DNA from: Sphingomonas sp. Leaf412
Lineage (GTDB): Bacteria; Pseudomonadota; Alphaproteobacteria; Sphingomonadales; Sphingomonadaceae
Length of the DNA stretch: 64,000 bases
Direction of reading: 5' to 3'
NCBI RefSeq assembly: GCF_001425405.1
Contig: NZ_LMQP01000001.1
Coordinates: forward strand, 23,254 to 87,253
This document shows positions 19,388-28,685 of the stretch, piece by piece (positions within the stretch are counted from its first letter, which is position 1; every line of letters begins with the position of its first letter). A model generated the notes under the pieces. That model was not told where the DNA came from, searched no databases, and saw only the letters and a program-made list of their open reading frames with translations. Made by a program: the position numbers and the translations under genes.

Positions 19388-21909
19388 TTCGGCAACTCCC
19401 GTGCGGGACCGGTGACGGTGAAGGCGGTCCACACGCCGGGCGCGTCCCCCGGCTGCCCGCCGCCGATCCACAGGCGATAGTCGCCCGGCACCACCCGGCG
19501 GACGCCGTCGCGGTCGACCGTGCTCATCCGGCGCGCGTCGATCGCCAGCGTCGCGTCGCGCGTCTCGCCGGGGCGCAGCGCCACGCGCACGAACGCCGCC
19601 AGCTGGTGTTGCAGCACCGGGTCGGTCAGGCCGGGGCGCCCGGCGGGGGCGGGCGGGACCAGATAGGCCTGCACCACCTCCTCCGCCGCGCGCCGTCCCG
19701 TATTGCGCACCGGCACCGCGACCGTCACCGTCGCCCCCGCGGCGACGCCGGCGGGGGGACGCGGGGCGGTATAGGCGAAGTCGGTGTAGCCGCGCCCGTG
19801 GCCGAACCGCCATTCGGGCGTGCCGGTGAAGAAGCGGTACGTGCGCTCCTTCATCCCGTAATCGACGAACGCGGGAAGGTCCGCGGTGGAGGCGTAGACG
19901 GTCACGGGCATCCGGCCGCTGGGCGACACGTCGCCCGCCAGGATGCGCGCCAGCGCAGTGCCGCCCTCCACACCCGGATACCAGGCGTACAGGATCGCGT
20001 CCGCCCTCACCCCGCCCAGCGCCACCGCGCTGCCCGCGGCGACGACGACGACCAAAGGCTTTCCGGTCGCGGCGAGGCGATCGAGCAGCCGGCGCTGCGG
20101 TTCGGGCAGCAGCACCTCGGTCCGGTCGCCCAGCGCGAAGCCGGGCACCGCGACCTTCAGCGCCTCCCCCTCCAGATCGGGGGACAGGCCGACCACGGCG
20201 ACCACGACGTCGGCGTCGCGCGCCGCGCGCTCCGCCTCCGCCAGCAGCGGCCCGGCCGGGGGCAGCCATTGCAGCCGCACCCCCTCGTCCCCGCCGCGAT
20301 GGTCGATCTCGATGCGGATCGGGACCGGCGCACCGCCGCGCACCACCGTTTCCAGCGCGCGCTCGCCGATCGTCCCGTCGATCCGCCGCTCGTCCCCGAT
20401 CCACAGCCGGATCGCGTCGTGCGGCGGGCAGGCGTGCCAGCAGGCCGGGCCGCCCAGCACCAGCCGGTAGTCGCCCGGCCCCGGCGGGGTGAACGTGCCC
20501 GTCCACGTCGCGCGGAACGGCGCGGTCTTCGTCAGGTTCAGGTCGATCGTGCGATCGCGCCGCGTCGTGACCCGCCCCACAGCGTCGACGATGCGTACCG
20601 CCAGCCCCGGCCGGCCGGCCGCCGACAGCGCGGTTTCGGGGACCACGACCGGCGATCCGTCCGCCAGTACCGACCCCTGCGCGTAGGTCGCGCCCGGGAA
20701 ACGCGCGCGGATGCCCGCCAGCGGCGTCACGGGACGGATCGCGGTACCGTGGTAATTGGCCTCGACCACGCCGAGGTCGTCCGCATTCGCGCCGATCACC
20801 GCCACGCGCCGCCCCGACAGCGGCAGGAGGCCCGCGTCGTTCCTCAGCAGGACGATCGACTTTTCCGCCGCCTCCCGCGCCAGCGCGCGATGCGCGGGCG
20901 CGCCGACCGCGGCGGGCGCGATCCGGTCCCACGCCGACGGCGCGGCCAGCACGCGCCGCATCGCCACCGCGCGGGCGAGTGCGGCGTCCACCGTCGCCTC
21001 CGCCACCAGACCGCGGCGCACCGCGTCGGGCAGCGCGGCATAGGTCGTGCCGCAATTCAGGTCGGTCCCGCCCTTCAGCGCCATCGCCGCGGCCTGCGCC
21101 GCATCGCGCGCGGCATATTGGAATTGCCAGATGTTGCCGACCGCATCGCAGTCCGACACGGTCAGCCCGGTGAAACCCCAGTCGCGCCGCAACCGGTCGA
21201 TCATCAGGCTGGGCAAGGCGCAGACGGGCGTCCCGTGCACGCCGTTATAGGCGCACATCAGCGACATCGCCCGACCCTCCGTCACCGCGATGCGGAAGGC
21301 GGGGAGGTACGTCTCCTCCAGATCGCGCGGCGCCACCTGCACCGAGAAGCCGTCGCGCCCGCCCTCCGGGCCGGAATGGGCCACCAGATGCTTCGGCGTC
21401 GCCACGACCTTCGGATGCGCGGGGTCCGGTCCCTGCAAGCCGCGGACGAAGGCGGCGCCCAGCCGCCCCGACAGCAACGGATCCTCGCCATAGGTTTCCT
21501 GCCCGCGGCCCCAGCGCGGATCGCGGAAGATGTTGATGTTGGGGGACCAGATCGTCAGCCCTTCGAACAGGCCGCTGCCCGCGCCGCGCGGACGCGCGTT
21601 CCATTTCGCCCTCGCCTCCGTCGCGACGACGTCGCCGACGCGCGTCAGCAACGCCGCGTCCCAGGTCGCGGCCAGGCCGATCGCCTGCGGAAACACGGTC
21701 GCCGCGCCGTTGCGGGCCAGTCCGTGCAGCCCTTCGTTCCACCAATCGTAGGCGGGCAGGCCCAGTTTCGGTTCGGCGGGGGCCGCATTCTGCAATTGCG
21801 CGGCCTTCTCCTCCAGCGTCAGGTCCTGCGCGGCGGCAGGCGCGGCGAGCGCCGCGGCGAAAGCGGGGGCGAGGGCTGCGGCGAGGGCGGGGGCGAGCGC
21901 CAACCTCAT
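19384..21909 (-). CDS. GH3 beta-glycosidase with PA14 insert (beta-xylosidase/glucosidase type)
   Basis: An 841-residue exported enzyme with a Sec signal ([17 protein letters not shown]). The N-terminal barrel has [16 protein letters not shown] and [15 protein letters not shown], a pattern I associate with the beta-xylosidase branch of GH3, and the nucleophile Asp in [14 protein letters not shown]14-like insert ([18 protein letters not shown]) follows the start of the second domain, and a fibronectin-III-like domain closes the protein. The family call is safe; xylose versus glucose is not decided by eye. In this N-glycan context a beta-1,2-xylosidase acting on plant glycans is attractive. Both ends overlap neighbouring genes by four bases. 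Confidence 0.85.
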   Translation of the reverse strand: MRLALAPALAAALAPAFAAALAAPAAAQDLTLEEKAAQLQNAAPAEPKLGLPAYDWWNEGLHGLARNGAATVFPQAIGLAATWDAALLTRVGDVVATEARAKWNARPRGAGSGLFEGLTIWSPNINIFRDPRWGRGQETYGEDPLLSGRLGAAFVRGLQGPDPAHPKVVATPKHLVAHSGPEGGRDGFSVQVAPRDLEETYLPAFRIAVTEGRAMSLMCAYNGVHGTPVCALPSLMIDRLRRDWGFTGLTVSDCDAVGNIWQFQYAARDAAQAAAMALKGGTDLNCGTTYAALPDAVRRGLVAEATVDAALARAVAMRRVLAAPSAWDRIAPAAVGAPAHRALAREAAEKSIVLLRNDAGLLPLSGRRVAVIGANADDLGVVEANYHGTAIRPVTPLAGIRARFPGATYAQGSVLADGSPVVVPETALSAAGRPGLAVRIVDAVGRVTTRRDRTIDLNLTKTAPFRATWTGTFTPPGPGDYRLVLGGPACWHACPPHDAIRLWIGDERRIDGTIGERALETVVRGGAPVPIRIEIDHRGGDEGVRLQWLPPAGPLLAEAERAARDADVVVAVVGLSPDLEGEALKVAVPGFALGDRTEVLLPEPQRRLLDRLAATGKPLVVVVAAGSAVALGGVRADAILYAWYPGVEGGTALARILAGDVSPSGRMPVTVYASTADLPAFVDYGMKERTYRFFTGTPEWRFGHGRGYTDFAYTAPRPPAGVAAGATVTVAVPVRNTGRRAAEEVVQAYLVPPAPAGRPGLTDPVLQHQLAAFVRVALRPGETRDATLAIDARRMSTVDRDGVRRVVPGDYRLWIGGGQPGDAPGVWTAFTVTGPARELPK

Positions 21910-24479
21910 GCCGGCCCCAGCGTCGACAGGGTCAGCGCCTTCGCCAGCGCTGCGGGATCGGCACGGCTGTCGATCGTCACGGTCACGCTCTCCCCCGGCA
22001 GCAGGTCGAACCCCTCGTCGGACGGCCGCGCATCGATCGGGCCGAAGCCGATGCCGACGACGCGCGCCAGCCGGGCGGCGGTGATCGTCAGCTCCCGGCC
22101 CCGCCAGCGCGCGGTCAGCCCGGCCGCGGGATAGGCCATCGCGCGCGGCCGCAGCCGCTCCACGATCGCGCGGCCGACCGGCCGGTCGCCGACGACCATT
22201 TCCGCGACGGCATAGCTCGCCGCGGCGGGCGCATCCGCGAACAATGCGGCGTCGGGGATCGTCGCGACGTCGGCCGCGGAGCCGGGCGCCAGCGTCACCG
22301 CCCCCTCGCGCATCCCGAGCGCGCGACCGTCCATCGCGAACCCGCGCACGCGCCACGTCGCCGCGACGGGCACGACCGCGTCGGACACCAGCGCGATCCG
22401 CGTCGCATCCCCCGCGCGCTCCGCCACCACGACCTGGGGCGCGAAGAAGCGCCGCGCGGCGTGGTGCAGCAATTTCCAGCGCCCGTGATGGTCGACGCTC
22501 GCCCAGCTGATCGCGGGCCACACGTCGTTCAATTGCCAGTACAGCGACCCCAAGGTGGTCGGGCGACAGGCGCGGTGGTGCAGCGCGCCCAGCCGGATCG
22601 CCTCCGCCTGCATCGCCTGGCTGAGGTACACGAAATCGGCGAAGTCGCGCGGATCGCGGTGATATTCCTTCAGGTAGGACAGGATACGCCCCTGCCCCTC
22701 GCCCGCCAGGAATTTCTGGTGCGCCTTGAGCACCGCGCTCTCCGGCTCCAGCGCGACGGTGCCCGCGAATCGCGCGATCGTCGGCAGGCCCGGCATCCCC
22801 TGGAACCCGTATTCGCTCATGAAGCGCGGGCAGCTGTCGGTGTAGCGCTCGATCGGTTTCCCGCCCGACCAGACGTCCCAGAAGTGCCGGTCGCCGGCCT
22901 TGTCGGTATCGACCGGCGCCTCGTAATCGGTGGAGGGCGATCCGGGCCAGTAGGGGGCATCGGGATCGCCGCGCGTTACCGCCTCGCGCAGCACGCGATC
23001 GAACAGCACCGTCATCGCGGTGCCGATCCGTTCCTGCTCGTCCGCGCCGATCGCCTTCTTGAACGCCTTGCGGTCGGACCAATTGTCCCAGCCGCCCTGC
23101 ACCTCGTTATTGCCCGCCCACAGCACGAGGGAGGGATGCGCCTGCAACCGCGCGACCTGCTCCGCCGCCTCGATCGCGACGTTGCGGCGGAACGCGGCGT
23201 CGGGCGGGGTCACCGCGCCGCCGAACATGAAATCCTGCCACACCATCAGGCCCAGTTCGTCGGCCGCGTCGTAGAAGGCGTCGTCGGGATAATAGCCGCC
23301 GCCCCACACGCGCACCATGTTCATGTTCGCCGCCGCCGCATCGGCCAGCATCCGGCGCTGCATCGCCGCGGTCGTGCGCGACGGAAACATGTCGAACGGG
23401 ATGAGGTTCGCGCCCTTCATGAAGATCGGCGTGCCGTTCACCTTCAGCCCGAACGCGCCGCCGTCGCGGATCAGCTCCACGGTGCGCAGCCCCGTCCGCC
23501 GCGTGACCGCGCCGCCGCCGTCCAGCGTCGTGCGTACGGTGTATAGCGGTTGCGCGCCATGGCCGACGGGTTGCCAGATCGCGGGCGCGGGGATCGTCAC
23601 GGGCAGCGTCACGACATTATCGCCCGCGACCAGCGCCGCGCGCCGCGTCACGCGGATCGTGCGGCCGTCCGGCCCGGTCACGTCGGCCGCGACATCCGCC
23701 GCGCCGGGCGCCGCGGCGACGACGCGCGCGCGCAGCGTCAACCGCGCTTCCGCCCGCGACACCGCGTCCTGCACCACCGCGACGTCGTCGAGCCGGGTAT
23801 CGTCCCATGCCTCGACGCGCACGTCCTTCCACGGGCCGATCGCGACGATGCGCGGGCCCCAGTCCCAGCCGTAATGATATTTCGGCTTGCGGATGTAGGG
23901 CGAGGTCTGCCGCCCCTTCGGCTCGTCGCCGAACGCGCTGTCATATTCGCCGGGCAGGGGATGTCGCTGCGCCAGTACCATCGGCTGGAGCGTGGCGATC
24001 GGCGGCGCGAAGGTGACGACGACGCTGTTCGCGCCCGCGCGCAGCATGGGCCTGGCGTCCGCGCGCCAGCGGCGATGCGCATTGTCGGCGCGGATCAGCA
24101 CGCGGCCGTTGACCGCCACGGTCGCGAACGTGTCCAGCCCGTCGAACACCAGGTCGACATGGGCGCGCGACAGCAAAGCGGGCGTGGCGGTCAGCGTCGT
24201 GCGATACTGCCACCCGGTACGCCCCACCCACTGGATCGCGCCCTCGTCCATCCGCCGGAACGGATCGGGCACGATGCCGCGCGCGATCAGGTCCTGCTGC
24301 ACCGTGCCGGGGACGGTGGCGGGCAGCCAGCGCGCGCCGGCGGGATGCGCCGCCGCCGCCGCGCGATCCGCGGGGTCGATCCGCACCTGCCACCCGCGCG
24401 TCAACGGGGTCGTCGCGACGGGTTCCGCCACGGCGCCCGTCGCGACGACCAGAAGGGCAGCGGGCAGCGCGATCCTCAC
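21906..24479 (-). CDS. GH2 beta-mannosidase, exported
   Basis: An 857-residue enzyme. The GTG at 24479 starts a Sec signal (ALPAALLVVATGAVAEP) and overlaps the stop of the GH20 gene as GTGA. GH2 sandwich domains precede a barrel with acid/base Glu in LVLWAGNNEVQGGWDNW and nucleophile Glu in FMSEYGFQGMP. The YHYGWDWGPRIVAIG and VRVWGGGYYPDDAFYDAADE blocks are typical of beta-mannosidases rather than beta-galactosidases. It would cut the Man-beta-1,4-GlcNAc bond at the N-glycan core. Length is normal. Confidence 0.9.
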   Translation of the reverse strand: MRIALPAALLVVATGAVAEPVATTPLTRGWQVRIDPADRAAAAAHPAGARWLPATVPGTVQQDLIARGIVPDPFRRMDEGAIQWVGRTGWQYRTTLTATPALLSRAHVDLVFDGLDTFATVAVNGRVLIRADNAHRRWRADARPMLRAGANSVVVTFAPPIATLQPMVLAQRHPLPGEYDSAFGDEPKGRQTSPYIRKPKYHYGWDWGPRIVAIGPWKDVRVEAWDDTRLDDVAVVQDAVSRAEARLTLRARVVAAAPGAADVAADVTGPDGRTIRVTRRAALVAGDNVVTLPVTIPAPAIWQPVGHGAQPLYTVRTTLDGGGAVTRRTGLRTVELIRDGGAFGLKVNGTPIFMKGANLIPFDMFPSRTTAAMQRRMLADAAAANMNMVRVWGGGYYPDDAFYDAADELGLMVWQDFMFGGAVTPPDAAFRRNVAIEAAEQVARLQAHPSLVLWAGNNEVQGGWDNWSDRKAFKKAIGADEQERIGTAMTVLFDRVLREAVTRGDPDAPYWPGSPSTDYEAPVDTDKAGDRHFWDVWSGGKPIERYTDSCPRFMSEYGFQGMPGLPTIARFAGTVALEPESAVLKAHQKFLAGEGQGRILSYLKEYHRDPRDFADFVYLSQAMQAEAIRLGALHHRACRPTTLGSLYWQLNDVWPAISWASVDHHGRWKLLHHAARRFFAPQVVVAERAGDATRIALVSDAVVPVAATWRVRGFAMDGRALGMREGAVTLAPGSAADVATIPDAALFADAPAAASYAVAEMVVGDRPVGRAIVERLRPRAMAYPAAGLTARWRGRELTITAARLARVVGIGFGPIDARPSDEGFDLLPGESVTVTIDSRADPAALAKALTLSTLGPA

Positions 24480-26827
24480 CGCGCGTCCCCGGTCAGCTGG
24501 ACGCGCGCGACGGTGTAATAGGGGTCGGACAATGGCGAGGTGAACTGGAAGCACATGTCGTGGTCCCCCGCCATCCGCGGCAGGACCCCCTCGAACGCGA
24601 ATTGCTGCGGCGCCGTGGCCGGGTCGGGCAACGGGAAGGCGCCCGCGGCGATCGGGCGCGCCGCCTTGTCCCCCGCCGCGCGCGCCTTCGCCGCCGCGAT
24701 GCAGCCGACCTGCACCAGCAATTCGCCGTGGTCGGACACGGCGTAATGCGCACGCAGCGCCCGCGCCTCGTGCGCCAGCCCGTAATGCCGCGCCAGCCGC
24801 GCGACCTCCACCCGATAGCCGCGCGCGACGTCCAGCGGGGCGTCGGGATACAAGGTGCACGTATCGAACAGGTTGATGTTGAACGCGGGCGCGTCATCGG
24901 TCGATTCGGACCGCAGCGGCACGCGCAGCCCCAGGCTGCCCGCCGGGCAGGCGGCCATTTCCGAACTGACGCGCGACAGCAGGGCGGCGCGCGACGTGTC
25001 GAAAGCGCGCGGCGCGGCGGTCGCGACCCCGCCCGCGTCGAACGCCGCGGCGCGCACGATCGTGCCCGGCGCCACCGACAGCGGCGCCGCGTACGCCGTC
25101 GACCGCGCGGTCGGCACGCGGCCGTCGGTGGTGTAGCGGATCGTGCCATAGGGCACCTGCGTCGCCAGCCGCACCGGCACCCGCCCCGTGCGCAGCGCGT
25201 CGCCGCGCGTGCCCGGGACCGCGAAATCCACCGCGAAGGCGCTGTCCGCCACGTTCACCCCCGCGCGCGCCCATCGTGCCGCCTGTCGATGGAGGCGGGG
25301 GAGGAAGGCGGCGAAATCCTTCGCTCCCTTCGCCGCCCAGGTGATCTCCGCCACCGCCCCCGCGCGGGGGAAGGCGTGATGCTGCAACTGGCGCGGGGTG
25401 ACGATATATTCGCTCCACAGATTGCCCTGCGCCCCCAGCACGTGGCGTTCACGATCGGGCGCGATCCCCGCGGGCATGGGGTCGTAGCGGTACACCGCCT
25501 CCAGCGTGTTCAGCCCGAACCGGCCCGGCGGCTCGTCGATGCGATCGCTTTGCGTGTGGTTCAGGTACAACGGCCCACCGGGCGACAGCACCACGTCGTG
25601 CCCCGCGTTCGCGGCCTCGATCCCGCCCTTCTCCCCGCGCCACGACATGATCGACGCGCTGGCGGGCAGGCCGCCGTCCAGGATCTCGTCCCAGCCGATC
25701 AGGCGGCGGCCCTTCGATTGCAGATAGGCGCCGAACTGCTCGATCATCCAGCGTTGCAGCGCATTCTCGTCCTTCAGGCCCAGCGCCTTCATCTGCGCCT
25801 GCACCTTCGGGCTGCGCTCCCACTGGTCCTTCACCGCCTCGTCCCCGCCAAGGTGGATGTAGGTGCCGGGGAAGACGGCCATCACCTCGTCCAGCACGTC
25901 GCGGACGACCTGCATTCCCCGCGGATCGGGATTGAAGAGGTGGGGCATGATGCCCCAGTCGTGGCTCACCGGCGGCCGGTCGCCGAGGATGCCGAGGTCG
26001 GGATAGGCGGCGACCAGGGCGGTGGCGTGGCCGGGCAGGTCGATTTCGGGCACGATCGTCACGCCCCGCTCCGCGGCATAGGCGACCAGGCCGCGCAGGT
26101 CGGCCTGCGTATAGGCGCCACCGACCGGCGCGGACGGGGGCGGGCCGCCCGTCGAGGGCGCGATGCGCCACGCGCCGACCTGCGTCAGCTTCGGATATTT
26201 GCGGATCTCCATCCGCCAGCCCTGATCGTCGGTCAGGTGAAGGTGGAGCGTGTTCAGCTTCACCGCCGCCATCTGGTCGATCATGTCCTTCAGGACGCCG
26301 ACCGGCTGGAAATGCCGCGCGGGATCGATCATCAGCCCGCGCCACGCGAAGCGCGGGGCGTCGTCGATCCGCATCGCCGGAATCGTCGCCGGGCGGCCGA
26401 TCGCGCGGTCGGGGCTGGCCAGCTGCGCCAGCGTCATCGCCCCGTACAGCAGCCCGCGGTCGCCCGACGCCGCGATCTCGATCCCGCGCGCGTCAACGGT
26501 CAGCCGGTACGCCTCCGCCCCCGCGACGGCGGCGTCGCGGACCAGCCGGATCGCCTCGTCGCCCGCGCCGGCGACCACCAGCGTCAGTCCGCGCTGCGCG
26601 CGAACCTGCGCAACCAGCAGCCGCGCCGTCGCCGCCGCGCTGCGGTCGCCCGCGGGCACCGCGATCCGGGCGCCGTCGCGCAGCACGAAGCCACCCGGCC
26701 GCGCGACGATATGCGCGGGGGCGGGCAGCAGCATCTGCTGCGCGCCCGCGGCGCCGGCGAAGACCACGGATGCTACCAATCCCGCCAGGAGCGGGCGCAT
26801 CAGCCGTACCGCCATCATGCCACCCAT
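24476..26827 (-). CDS. GH20 beta-N-acetylhexosaminidase, exported
   Basis: A 783-residue enzyme, first gene of the glycosidase operon. It has a Sec signal ending near GAAGAQ, an N-terminal GH20b-like domain, a barrel with FAWRGLMIDPARHFQP, LHLHLTDDQGWRMEI, GHATALV and the catalytic Asp-Glu pair in YIHLGGDEAVKDQW, then a chitobiase C-terminal domain (RYTTDGRVPT) and a further beta-rich domain of about 170 residues. It removes terminal beta-GlcNAc. The ATG at 26827 has GGGGGTGG upstream; ATGs at 26818 and 26815 are alternatives that shorten only the head of the signal. Its stop overlaps the GH2 start. Confidence 0.9.
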   Translation of the reverse strand: MGGMMAVRLMRPLLAGLVASVVFAGAAGAQQMLLPAPAHIVARPGGFVLRDGARIAVPAGDRSAAATARLLVAQVRAQRGLTLVVAGAGDEAIRLVRDAAVAGAEAYRLTVDARGIEIAASGDRGLLYGAMTLAQLASPDRAIGRPATIPAMRIDDAPRFAWRGLMIDPARHFQPVGVLKDMIDQMAAVKLNTLHLHLTDDQGWRMEIRKYPKLTQVGAWRIAPSTGGPPPSAPVGGAYTQADLRGLVAYAAERGVTIVPEIDLPGHATALVAAYPDLGILGDRPPVSHDWGIMPHLFNPDPRGMQVVRDVLDEVMAVFPGTYIHLGGDEAVKDQWERSPKVQAQMKALGLKDENALQRWMIEQFGAYLQSKGRRLIGWDEILDGGLPASASIMSWRGEKGGIEAANAGHDVVLSPGGPLYLNHTQSDRIDEPPGRFGLNTLEAVYRYDPMPAGIAPDRERHVLGAQGNLWSEYIVTPRQLQHHAFPRAGAVAEITWAAKGAKDFAAFLPRLHRQAARWARAGVNVADSAFAVDFAVPGTRGDALRTGRVPVRLATQVPYGTIRYTTDGRVPTARSTAYAAPLSVAPGTIVRAAAFDAGGVATAAPRAFDTSRAALLSRVSSEMAACPAGSLGLRVPLRSESTDDAPAFNINLFDTCTLYPDAPLDVARGYRVEVARLARHYGLAHEARALRAHYAVSDHGELLVQVGCIAAAKARAAGDKAARPIAAGAFPLPDPATAPQQFAFEGVLPRMAGDHDMCFQFTSPLSDPYYTVARVQLTGDAR

Positions 26828-26858
26828 GTACCACCCCCGAACCGCATTTCACCTATGG

Positions 26859-26949
26859 TATGGACGTTCGTTTCGACAGTCCATAGCCATCCTCATCCTT
26901 GCGCACCGGTACGAGAGAGCGCCGCCCCGCCCGGCCATCGACGTCCATA
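26859..26949. promoter_or_regulatory. Inverted TATGGAC/GTCCATA repeats, candidate operator of the glycosidase operon
   Basis: TATGGAC (26859-26865) and GTCCATA (26879-26885) are perfect inverted copies 13 bases apart, 32 bases upstream of the GH20 start. A third GTCCATA copy sits at 26943-26949. The spacing suits a dimeric regulator on one face of the helix. The region lies between the divergent glycosidase and GlcNAc operons. Confidence 0.4.
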
Positions 26950-27000
26950 CATGCCGAATACGGATCATCGTTCATGAATGAAGGCCGAAGTTGACTTGGA

Positions 27001-27017
27001 TTGGTAGCATGACCTAA
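27001..27017. promoter_or_regulatory. Near-palindrome in the putative promoter of the GlcNAc operon
   Basis: TTGGTAGCATGACCTAA is roughly symmetrical (GGT...ACC) and resembles sites of HutC-type GntR regulators of GlcNAc genes. It lies between a TTGACT box at 26991 and TAAGTC at 27015 (18-base spacing), a possible weak promoter for the cutC-led operon. Bound regulator would block it. Confidence 0.35.
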
Positions 27018-27040
27018 GTCGACGTCGGGGATGGTTGGTG

Positions 27041-27850
27041 ATGTCGCAGCAGCGTGAGGATAGAGGCGATCGCCGTCCCGCCATGGCGGGATCGGGCGCC
27101 GTCGCAGCGGCGGACGCGAAGGGCGTGAGAGTCGCGCTGGAAATCTGCGTCGAGGGCCCGGCGGGTGCGCGCGCCGCGCACGAGGGCGGGGCCGACCGGG
27201 TCGAACTGTGCGCGGCGCTCGCGCTCGGGGGGGTCACCCCGTCCGCCGGTGTGGTCGCGGCGACGGTCGCGGTCGGCCTGCCGGTCCACGTCCTGATCCG
27301 GCCCGCGACCGGACATTTCGTCATGGACCGCGACCTGGTCGATGCGGTCGCGCGCGACATCCGCGCCTGCGTGGACCTGGGTGCGGCGGGGGTGGTGGTC
27401 GGGGCGCTGAAGGCCGACGGGACGCTGGACCTGGACGCGCTGGCACGCTGGCGCGACGTCGCGCGCGGGATCGCGATGACGCTGCATCGTGCGGTCGACC
27501 TGTGTTCCGCGCCGGTCGAGGCCGCGACGCAGGCCGCGCGGATCGGCATCGACCGGATCCTGACGTCGGGCGGCGCCCGCACCGCGGCGGAGGGCGCCGA
27601 CACGATCGCGGCGATGGTCGCAGCGGTGCGGGGGTCGGTCGCGGTCATAGCGGGGTCGGGCATCACCGCCGCCACCGTCCGCGCGCTGATCGCCGCGACG
27701 GGGGTCGACGCCATCCACGCCTCCGCGGGCACGTCCGTGCCATGGGCCGATCCGCGCATCGCCGCCTTCGGTTTCGGCGGCGCGACGGAGCGGCGCACCG
27801 ACCCCGCGGCGGTGGCGGCGTTGCGGGCCGCGCTGGACGACCCGGCATGA
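27041..27850 (+). CDS. cutC: CutC family protein
   Basis: A 269-residue TIM-barrel protein of the CutC family, named for copper homeostasis in E. coli, though its biochemical role is not settled. Motifs include LEICVEGPAGARAAHEGGAD, RVELCAALALGG and VHVLIRPATGHFV. Typical members start directly at the LEICVEG segment and are about 240 residues; the first 30 residues here may be untranslated, with a GTG at 27126 as the alternative start. ATG at 27041 is kept because it follows a GGGGATGG sequence. Its place at the head of a GlcNAc/N-glycan operon is unexpected for a copper protein. Confidence 0.8.
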   Translation: MSQQREDRGDRRPAMAGSGAVAAADAKGVRVALEICVEGPAGARAAHEGGADRVELCAALALGGVTPSAGVVAATVAVGLPVHVLIRPATGHFVMDRDLVDAVARDIRACVDLGAAGVVVGALKADGTLDLDALARWRDVARGIAMTLHRAVDLCSAPVEAATQAARIGIDRILTSGGARTAAEGADTIAAMVAAVRGSVAVIAGSGITAATVRALIAATGVDAIHASAGTSVPWADPRIAAFGFGGATERRTDPAAVAALRAALDDPA

Positions 27851-27938
27851 CGCGGACGACCCCCGTCACGCCCGGTGCGGGCGGTGTCGCCGCGCTGCGG
27901 TCGTGGGGGCACGATGGATCGACCGGGAGCGCGCGTTC

Positions 27939-28685
27939 GTGAGCGACATGGTCTTCTCGCAACAGGTCGGCCGTTTCCGCGCGGGCGACCCCGCGCCGCT
28001 GTACCTCCAGCTGCGGCAGCTTTTGCGCGACGCCATCACGGGCCGGGTGCTGGCGGAGGACGATGCGATCCCCGCCGAACGCGAACTGGCGCTGGAATAC
28101 GACGTCTCGCGCATCACCGTGCGCAAGGCGATCGGCGGCCTGGTGGAGGAAGGGTTGCTGACCCGGCGGCGCGGGGCGGGAACGTTCGTCGCGGCGCGGG
28201 TGGAGAAGAGCTTCTCGACCATCACCTCCTTTTCGGAGGACATGGAATCGCGCGGTCGCGTGCCGAGCAGCCAGTGGGTCAGCCGGACGTCGGGCACCGT
28301 GACGCCGCAGGAGGCGCTGTCGCTGGGCCTGTCGCCTGGGACTCCGGTCTATCGTTTCCACCGCCTGCGCTTCGCCGACGGCGTCCCGATGGCGCTGGAG
28401 ATGTCGACGATCGCGGGCTTCTGCCTGGCGTCGGCGGACGACGTCGGGGGATCGCTGTATGCCGCGCTGGACGCCGCGGGCTATCGCCCCGTCCGCGCGC
28501 TCCAGCGGCTGCGCGCGGTCGCCTTCAGCGCCGATCACGCCGCGATGCTGGCGGTGGAGAAGGGCCATGCGGGCCTGTCGATCGAGCGGCGCGGCTTCCT
28601 GCGCGACGGCCGCGCGGTGGAATTCACGCAATCCTATTATCGCGGCGACGCGTATGATTTCGTCGCGGAGCTGATCGATGGCTGA
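27939..28685 (+). CDS. GntR family regulator (HutC/NagR subfamily)
   Basis: A 248-residue regulator. A winged helix-turn-helix (PAERELALEYDVSRITVRKA then LVEEGLLTRRRGAGTFV) is followed by a UTRA effector domain (SFSEDMESRGRVPSS through the C-terminus). This is the architecture of GlcNAc-responsive regulators such as NagR/DasR, which sense GlcN6P or GlcNAc6P. GTG at 27939 is chosen since GGGAG lies 9 bases upstream; ATG at 27948 is 18 bases away. It overlaps the next gene by 8 bases and probably controls this operon and the divergent glycosidases. Confidence 0.85.
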   Translation: MSDMVFSQQVGRFRAGDPAPLYLQLRQLLRDAITGRVLAEDDAIPAERELALEYDVSRITVRKAIGGLVEEGLLTRRRGAGTFVAARVEKSFSTITSFSEDMESRGRVPSSQWVSRTSGTVTPQEALSLGLSPGTPVYRFHRLRFADGVPMALEMSTIAGFCLASADDVGGSLYAALDAAGYRPVRALQRLRAVAFSADHAAMLAVEKGHAGLSIERRGFLRDGRAVEFTQSYYRGDAYDFVAELIDG

